A stretch of 19,184 nucleotides of DNA from Actinomycetota bacterium (GTDB lineage Bacteria > Actinomycetota > Acidimicrobiia > Acidimicrobiales > Ilumatobacteraceae): contig WLEG01000008.1 of NCBI GenBank assembly GCA_009704425.1, forward strand, positions 1 to 19,184, in the 5' to 3' direction. The notes below the pieces were generated by a model. That model was not told the origin of the DNA. It saw only the letters and a program-made list of their open reading frames with translations, and did not search any database. Numbering within the stretch: position 1 is the first letter of the stretch; every line of letters starts with the position of its first letter. Made by a program: the position numbers and the translations under genes. This document shows, piece by piece, positions 15,163 to 19,184 of this stretch.

Positions 15163-15948
15163 TCAGTTTCCCCCCGGCAACGGGTGCGGATGCGCCGTGG
15201 GTTGGAGCAACGCATCGGTGCCTCCGTCCACGAACAACACCTGGCCCACGATGTAGGACGCGTCGGCCGACAACAGGAAGCGGATGGCCCCGGCGATCTC
15301 CTCCGGCTTGCCCCATCGCCCGCGCGGGATCGGGATCATGTCGAGGGAGTCCTTCACTCCCGGAATGTCGAGCAACGGCCGGGTCATGCCCGTGTCGATG
15401 ACTCCGGGCGCGACGGCGTTCAATCGAATCCCCGAGGCCATCCACGTCGCGGCCTGGGAACGCACCCAGAAGGCGATGGCCAACTTGCCGGCGGGGTACG
15501 CCAGAAACGCGTTCGGTGTCGTGTGGCGGGCGACCACGGACTCCTCGTCGCCGTTCAGGTAGGCCATGGCCTCGGCGACCGGCAGACCCGGGGTCATGGT
15601 GGTGCTGTTCGACGAGATCATGACGACCGCCGGATCGGTGCCCTTCTCGAGACAGGGACGCAGTCCCTCGACGACGGCCAACGTGCCGAAGTAGTTCACC
15701 CGCACCACCAACTCGTTGGGCGCGGGCGTGCTGACGCCGGCGCAGGGCACCAGACCGTCGAGCACTCCCCCGCACGCCGCCGTCACCTCCTCGACGATCC
15801 GACGTCGATCGTCGACCTTGGACAAGTCGCCGATCACGTCGGCATCGCGGATGTCGACACCGATCACCCGATGGCCGTCGGCTTCGAGTCGCTTCTTGGT
15901 GGCCGCGCCGATTCCCGACGCCGATCCCGTGACACAGAACGTTCCCAT
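15163..15948 (-). CDS. SDR resembling 3-alpha-hydroxysteroid dehydrogenase/carbonyl reductase (HsdA-like)
   Basis: A 261-residue SDR. TGSASGIG (7-14) binds the cofactor; VDIRDADVIGDLS (31-43) is nearly the same as the corresponding part of Comamonas testosteroni HsdA as I remember it, including the DIRDA signature with an NAD-favouring aspartate. The fourth-strand NNAG is PCAG here, as LCAG is in HsdA. Catalytic Ser113, Tyr151 and Lys155 (YPAGK) are present. It would interconvert 3-alpha-hydroxy and 3-oxo steroids or reduce related ketones; substrate is inferred. ATG 15948 is preferred to the longer reading from 16014 because GAAGGGGG ends 4 bases upstream and the Rossmann strand begins at once. 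An operator palindrome lies 17-33 bases before the start. Followed by the SnoaL-like gene. Confidence 0.85.
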   Translation of the reverse strand: MGTFCVTGSASGIGAATKKRLEADGHRVIGVDIRDADVIGDLSKVDDRRRIVEEVTAACGGVLDGLVPCAGVSTPAPNELVVRVNYFGTLAVVEGLRPCLEKGTDPAVVMISSNSTTMTPGLPVAEAMAYLNGDEESVVARHTTPNAFLAYPAGKLAIAFWVRSQAATWMASGIRLNAVAPGVIDTGMTRPLLDIPGVKDSLDMIPIPRGRWGKPEEIAGAIRFLLSADASYIVGQVLFVDGGTDALLQPTAHPHPLPGGN

Positions 15949-15964
15949 TTCGCCCCCTTCGCTT

Positions 15965-15981
15965 TCTGACAGTGTGTCAGA
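15965..15981. promoter_or_regulatory. Palindromic operator, copy 2 (probable TetR-type site)
   Basis: TCTGACAGTGTGTCAGA: perfect 7-base arms around GTG, the same core as at 10800-10822. It lies between the divergent HsdA-like SDR and the quinone-oxidoreductase-like gene, close to the SDR start. Confidence 0.65.
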
Positions 15982-16021
15982 TCGGCGTCGTCGGAGACCA
16001 CAGCAATCCGTCACCGATGAC

Positions 16022-16027
16022 TACCGT
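16022..16027 (+). promoter_or_regulatory. Probable -10 box of the quinone oxidoreductase-like gene (leaderless start)
   Basis: TACCGT (TANNNT) followed by six bases and the ATG at 16034; no Shine-Dalgarno. The same geometry as upstream of the PhyH-family gene. Confidence 0.5.
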
Positions 16028-16033
16028 GAAGGC

Positions 16034-17029
16034 ATGTCTTCGGTCGTCCGTTCCATCGTCTGTCGCGAGTTCGCACCCCTCGATCGTCTGGTGCTCGAGG
16101 AAAAGCCGGCCCCCGATCTGTTCCCGGGTTGTGTGCGCATCGACGTCACGGCCTGTGGGGTGAACTTCGTCGACGCCCTGTTCGTACAGGGCAAGTATCA
16201 GATCAAGCCGCCCGTGCCTTTCGTCCCCGGTATGGAGGTCGTCGGTCGGGTGTCCGAGATCGCTCCGGACGTCGCCTCCGACGGTGGCGTGACCATCGGT
16301 CAACGTGTCTTCGCCAACGTCGGCTTGGGAGGCTTCTCCTCACAGGCGATGGTGGCGGCCAAGCGGCTGATGCCCCTTCCCGACACGTTGTCGGACGGAC
16401 AAGCGGCCACGTTCATGCAGAGTTACCTCACCGCGTGGTTCGCACTGGTGGAACGCGCGCGTGTGGAGGCGGGTCGTTGGCTGTTGGTGCTGGGAGCCGG
16501 TAGCGGCGTGGGACTGGCCGCCGTCGACGTGGGCCGAGCTCTCGGTCTGCGCGTCATCGCCGTGGCGTCCACCGAGGAGAAGCGCCGGTTCGCCACCGAA
16601 CGCGGTGCCGAGGCCACCATCGATTCGACGCTCTCGGCCGACGAGATCAAGGAGCAGGCAAAGTCGTTGTCGGGTGGTGGCATCGACTACCTGTACGACC
16701 CGGTGGGTGGCGAGGTGGGCGAAACCTGCCTGCGTGCGCTCGGTGACGACGGACAACATCTCGTGATCGGCTTCGTGGCCGGCATTCCGAAGCTGCCGGC
16801 GAATCAGGTGTTGCTGCGCAATCGCCGTATCACCGGCGTGGACTGGGGTGGCTGGGCCGGCAAGAACCCCGAGCGCAACAACAGCATGCTCGCCGAGGTG
16901 ATGACACTCATCGCACGCGGCGAATTGCGCCCGGTCGAACCGGTGGCCTACCCCCTGGAGCGCGCAGCCGACGCGTTGCGCGACCTCGAGGATCGCAAGG
17001 TGGCCGGCAAGATCGCCCTGATTCCGTGA
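16034..17029 (+). CDS. Zinc-independent MDR oxidoreductase, NADPH:quinone oxidoreductase-like
   Basis: A 331-residue medium-chain dehydrogenase/reductase. The GroES-like N-domain contains the QOR-type stretch VTACGVNFVDALFVQGKY (38-55) and PFVPGMEVVGRV (62-73); the Rossmann motif is GAGSGVGLAAVDVG (154-167). The structural and catalytic zinc cysteine sets of alcohol dehydrogenases are absent, placing it with quinone reductases, enoyl reductases or crotonyl-CoA reductase relatives. It could reduce a quinone or an alpha,beta-unsaturated ketone or acyl-CoA of the surrounding pathway; the choice cannot be made from sequence. ATG 16034 is supported by the -10 box 6 bases upstream; the extension to 15716 overlaps the divergent SDR and is rejected. 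It stands alone, convergent with the second ligase. Confidence 0.87.
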   Translation: MSSVVRSIVCREFAPLDRLVLEEKPAPDLFPGCVRIDVTACGVNFVDALFVQGKYQIKPPVPFVPGMEVVGRVSEIAPDVASDGGVTIGQRVFANVGLGGFSSQAMVAAKRLMPLPDTLSDGQAATFMQSYLTAWFALVERARVEAGRWLLVLGAGSGVGLAAVDVGRALGLRVIAVASTEEKRRFATERGAEATIDSTLSADEIKEQAKSLSGGGIDYLYDPVGGEVGETCLRALGDDGQHLVIGFVAGIPKLPANQVLLRNRRITGVDWGGWAGKNPERNNSMLAEVMTLIARGELRPVEPVAYPLERAADALRDLEDRKVAGKIALIP

Positions 17030-17057
17030 CCCGAAGTTTCGAGGACGACGCGGACGC

Positions 17058-17081
17058 GCTGATCAGCTGATCAGCTGATCA
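17058..17081. repeat. Three tandem GCTGATCA units forming a 22-base perfect palindrome; possible terminator
   Basis: Three exact 8-base copies at 17058, 17066 and 17074. Positions 17060-17081 are a perfect palindrome, so either strand can fold. It overlaps the last three codons and stop of the leftward ligase and lies 30 bases after the stop of the rightward MDR gene, as expected of a bidirectional terminator, though without a T-tract. Confidence 0.6.
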
Positions 17082-18765
17082 CGTTCTCGCGTTTGTTCGC
17101 CCGGAATCGGTCGCGCAACACGTTCGCCGCCCCCTGATCGAATCGCACGAAGTCGTCGGACCGACCGTCGCGCCACCAGATGCGCGCGTTCGCGTCGTTC
17201 TCGCCGGCGTGCCAACGCCGCAGGACCAGTTCCCGTTTGATCACCTTGTTCGACGGCGTCATGGGGAACTCGTCGACCACCATGACGAACGACGGCATCC
17301 ACTTGGGGCCCAGATCGCTCTGCGAACGCAGGTACGCCGCGAACTCGGTGATGTCGAAGCTCGCATCGGGGCGCAACTGGACGGCCGCCATCACGCGGTC
17401 ACCCATGTCGGCATCGGGAACCCCGTACACGGCCGCCAGAATGACGTCGCGATGGCGCATGATGATGCGCTCGATCGGGGCACCCGCGAAGTTCTCGCCG
17501 TCCACGCGCATCCAGTCCGCACTGCGACCGGCGAAATAGAAGAAACCGTTCTCGTCGCGATAGGCGAGATCACCGGTCCAGTAGGCACCGTCGCGCAATC
17601 GCTCCTTGTTCGCCTCGTCGTTGTTCCAGTAGCCCTCGAAGGTGCCGCCACCCGCGTTGACGATCTCGCCCGTGGCCTCCTCGGTGTTCACCAGTCGCCC
17701 CTCGGCGTCGAAGATCGCGCGCGGGCATTCGTCGCCGGTGTCGGGATTGCGCACCGAGATCGACGCCTGCGCGGCCACGCCCAACGAACCCGCGGGCATG
17801 TTCGGAACTCGAACGATCGAGGCCCCGGTTTCGGTCTGTCCGTAGCCGTCGGTGAGCGTGCAACCGAAACGTTCGGTGAAGCGCGCGAGGTCGACCTCGG
17901 AACCCTCGTTGCCGAAGCCGCGTCGCAACGGATTGTCGCGGTCATCCGGACGTTCCGGTGTGGCCAGGATGTAGGTGAGCGGCTTGCCCACGTAGTTGAA
18001 GTAGGTGGCGCCGAAGCGTCGAACGTCGGGCAGGAACTCGCTGGCCGAGAACTTCCGGCGTAACGCGACGGCGCAACCGGCGACCAGGCTGGGAGCCCAG
18101 GCCGTGAAGAGCGCGTTGGAGTGGAAAAGCGGCATGCAGATGTACGTGACGTCGTCGGAGTCGAGCGCCAGGATCATCAGCATCGAACCCGACACGAAGT
18201 GCAGTCGCTGATGGCTGGTGATCACCGCCTTGGGCGCCCCACTTGTGCCCGACGTGAAGAGCAGCAGGAACGTGGAGCTCGGATCGACCGGACATTCCGC
18301 CGCCGTCGGCAGGGCCGCACCGTGGTGCGCGGCCATCATCGAGGCGTATTCGCTCGTGTCGGTGTTCAACACCAGTCCGTTCGCGTCACCCAGGTCCAAA
18401 CCGTCGAGCAGTTCCACCTGATTGGACTCGGTCACCACCACCTGACACGACGTGTGCTTGATGTCGCGCGCCAGTTCGGCCCCGCGCCGGGTGGGGTTGA
18501 TACCCACGACCACGGCGCCGGTGACGGCCGCGGCGCCGAGCCACAGCGTGAACTCGGGCGTGTTGTCCATCAGCACACCGATGTGCGGCGGCGTACCCAC
18601 GGGACGGGTGGCCATGTGCGCGCGCCACCAGGCCGCGCGTTCGGCGACCGACGCGCACCACTCGCGCCACGAGAGTCGTCGGTCCTCGAACAGGAGTGCG
18701 AGTCGGTCGTCCTGAGCGCGAGCCCGAACGTGATCGGCGAACGTCGGCAGTGTTTCAGAGTTCAC
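17071..18765 (-). CDS. FadD17-like acyl-CoA synthetase, second paralogue
   Basis: Acyl-CoA ligase of 564 residues, clearly paralogous to the product of 12967-14622 (shared VGINPTRRGAELARD, MPLFHxNAL, LRRKFSAS, FFYFAGRSADW). Motifs: TSGTSGAPK (171-179), DGYGQTETG (306-314), YWTGDLAYRDENG (395-407), and PMTPSNKVIKRE (501-512) with Lys507 as the probable catalytic lysine and Asn in place of Gly before it. MPLFHSNALF, YVGKPLTYILATPE and KVIKREL are even closer to mycobacterial FadD17 than in the first copy. GTG 18765 is chosen because it gives the family N-terminus and overlaps the upstream gene by only 11 bases; ATG 18795 would overlap by 41. It probably activates a carboxylate whose CoA ester is handled by the overlapping flavoenzyme. 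Confidence 0.88.
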   Translation of the reverse strand: MNSETLPTFADHVRARAQDDRLALLFEDRRLSWREWCASVAERAAWWRAHMATRPVGTPPHIGVLMDNTPEFTLWLGAAAVTGAVVVGINPTRRGAELARDIKHTSCQVVVTESNQVELLDGLDLGDANGLVLNTDTSEYASMMAAHHGAALPTAAECPVDPSSTFLLLFTSGTSGAPKAVITSHQRLHFVSGSMLMILALDSDDVTYICMPLFHSNALFTAWAPSLVAGCAVALRRKFSASEFLPDVRRFGATYFNYVGKPLTYILATPERPDDRDNPLRRGFGNEGSEVDLARFTERFGCTLTDGYGQTETGASIVRVPNMPAGSLGVAAQASISVRNPDTGDECPRAIFDAEGRLVNTEEATGEIVNAGGGTFEGYWNNDEANKERLRDGAYWTGDLAYRDENGFFYFAGRSADWMRVDGENFAGAPIERIIMRHRDVILAAVYGVPDADMGDRVMAAVQLRPDASFDITEFAAYLRSQSDLGPKWMPSFVMVVDEFPMTPSNKVIKRELVLRRWHAGENDANARIWWRDGRSDDFVRFDQGAANVLRDRFRANKRENVIS

Positions 18766-19184
18766 GGGCCACCTCGTGGGCTGAGTGCATCGCACCTTCG
18801 ATGTATCCGACGTTGGCGGCGTCGCCGACGACTTTCACGTTCAATCCGCGATCCGCCAGGCGGTCGGCGAAGGATCGATCCGGTGCGACCTCGGAGGCGA
18901 TGATCACGCTGTCGCCGCGCGCCTCGAACTCCTGCTCGCCCGCCCGGTAGCGAACCGACACCTTCGAAATGGAGACCGGCGTGGCCTCGCGCACCAAGGT
19001 CACACCGTGCGACGTGGCGTTTCGAACCGCGGTCCAACGTCGGGGCATCGCCATCGGCAGACCGAGATGCTTGCCCTCCTCGAGCACCGTGACCACGCGG
19101 CCTCGCTCGGCCAGGTACTCGGCCAGCTCCAGGCCCACCAGCCCGCCACCGATCACCACCACTCGACGACCCACGGGCATCCAC
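18755..19184 (-). CDS. C-terminal part of a FAD/NAD(P) oxidoreductase, Old Yellow Enzyme/2,4-dienoyl-CoA reductase-like
   Basis: Only the last 142 or so residues are in the window. They begin with a second Rossmann fold, VVVIGGGLVGLELAEYLAERG, with the GxGxxG nucleotide motif and a following strand ending in glutamate (TVLEEG), and end with VVGDAANVGYIEGAMHSAHEVAREL, the GD-containing FAD-binding segment. This arrangement fits the C-terminal pyridine-nucleotide domain of FadH/BaiCD-like NADH:flavin oxidoreductases, which reduce double bonds of dienoyl-CoA or steroid intermediates. The N-terminal TIM barrel and iron-sulfur site are outside the window, so a plain FAD-dependent pyridine nucleotide-disulfide oxidoreductase remains possible. 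Overlaps the ligase start by 11 bases: same operon. Confidence 0.75.
   Translation of the reverse strand, partial: WMPVGRRVVVIGGGLVGLELAEYLAERGRVVTVLEEGKHLGLPMAMPRRWTAVRNATSHGVTLVREATPVSISKVSVRYRAGEQEFEARGDSVIIASEVAPDRSFADRLADRGLNVKVVGDAANVGYIEGAMHSAHEVAREL

Noticed and set aside
1..19184. tRNA, rRNA, CRISPR, insertion sequence or prophage content
   Set aside because: Coding sequence fills nearly all of the window, gaps are short, and I saw no cloverleaf, spaced direct repeats, transposase or integrase.

Overview
This is a high-GC, very gene-dense bacterial window: 19 protein genes, two of them cut by the window edges. There is almost no free intergenic space and no RNA gene, mobile element, CRISPR array or prophage signal. 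GTG starts, four-base ATGA/GTGA gene overlaps, candidate leaderless promoters (a TANNNT box 6-8 bases before the start codon), actinobacterial-type adenosine deaminase and FadD17-like sequences and an LPXTG-type surface protein point to an Actinomycetota chromosome. My best guess is Acidimicrobiia (Ilumatobacter-like); this is inferred from protein flavour, not from a marker gene.

Region 1 (1-6664) looks like nucleoside uptake and salvage. It starts inside the ATPase of a BMP/Nup-type nucleoside ABC transporter, followed by its two overlapping permeases. A convergent queF (preQ0 reductase) comes next. Then follow a PHYHD1-like 2-oxoglutarate dioxygenase overlapping adenosine deaminase by 4 bases, and uracil phosphoribosyltransferase 17 bases downstream. 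Imported nucleosides would be deaminated and uracil recycled to UMP; the place of the dioxygenase is unexplained.

Region 2 (6684-9877) is the least recognisable part. A leftward pair, one base apart, encodes an ECF-like sigma protein with two CxxC pairs and no visible region 4, then a single-pass membrane protein with a cytoplasmic N-half and an exported C-half. Divergent from it, across 52 bases, is a secreted, cysteine-rich, LPATG-anchored surface protein. This is the best candidate in the window for an undescribed envelope-signalling unit.

Region 3 (9884-19184) is a catabolic cluster with a steroid/acyl-CoA character. It contains an MFE-2-type SDR, a second SDR overlapping an amidohydrolase, which overlaps a FadD17-like acyl-CoA ligase; an NTF2/SnoaL-like protein behind an SDR closely resembling 3-alpha-hydroxysteroid dehydrogenase/carbonyl reductase; a quinone-oxidoreductase-like MDR protein; and a second FadD17-like ligase overlapping the end of an Old-Yellow-Enzyme/dienoyl-CoA-reductase-like gene. 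Two divergent promoter regions here carry the same palindrome (TCTGAYA-N3-TGTCAGA), suggesting one TetR-type regulator, not encoded in the window, for several of these transcripts.

Five convergent gene pairs are separated by only 6-41 bases. Each has an inverted repeat at the junction, likely acting as a compact bidirectional terminator. Family calls rest on motif recognition and memory of homologues; no search was run.
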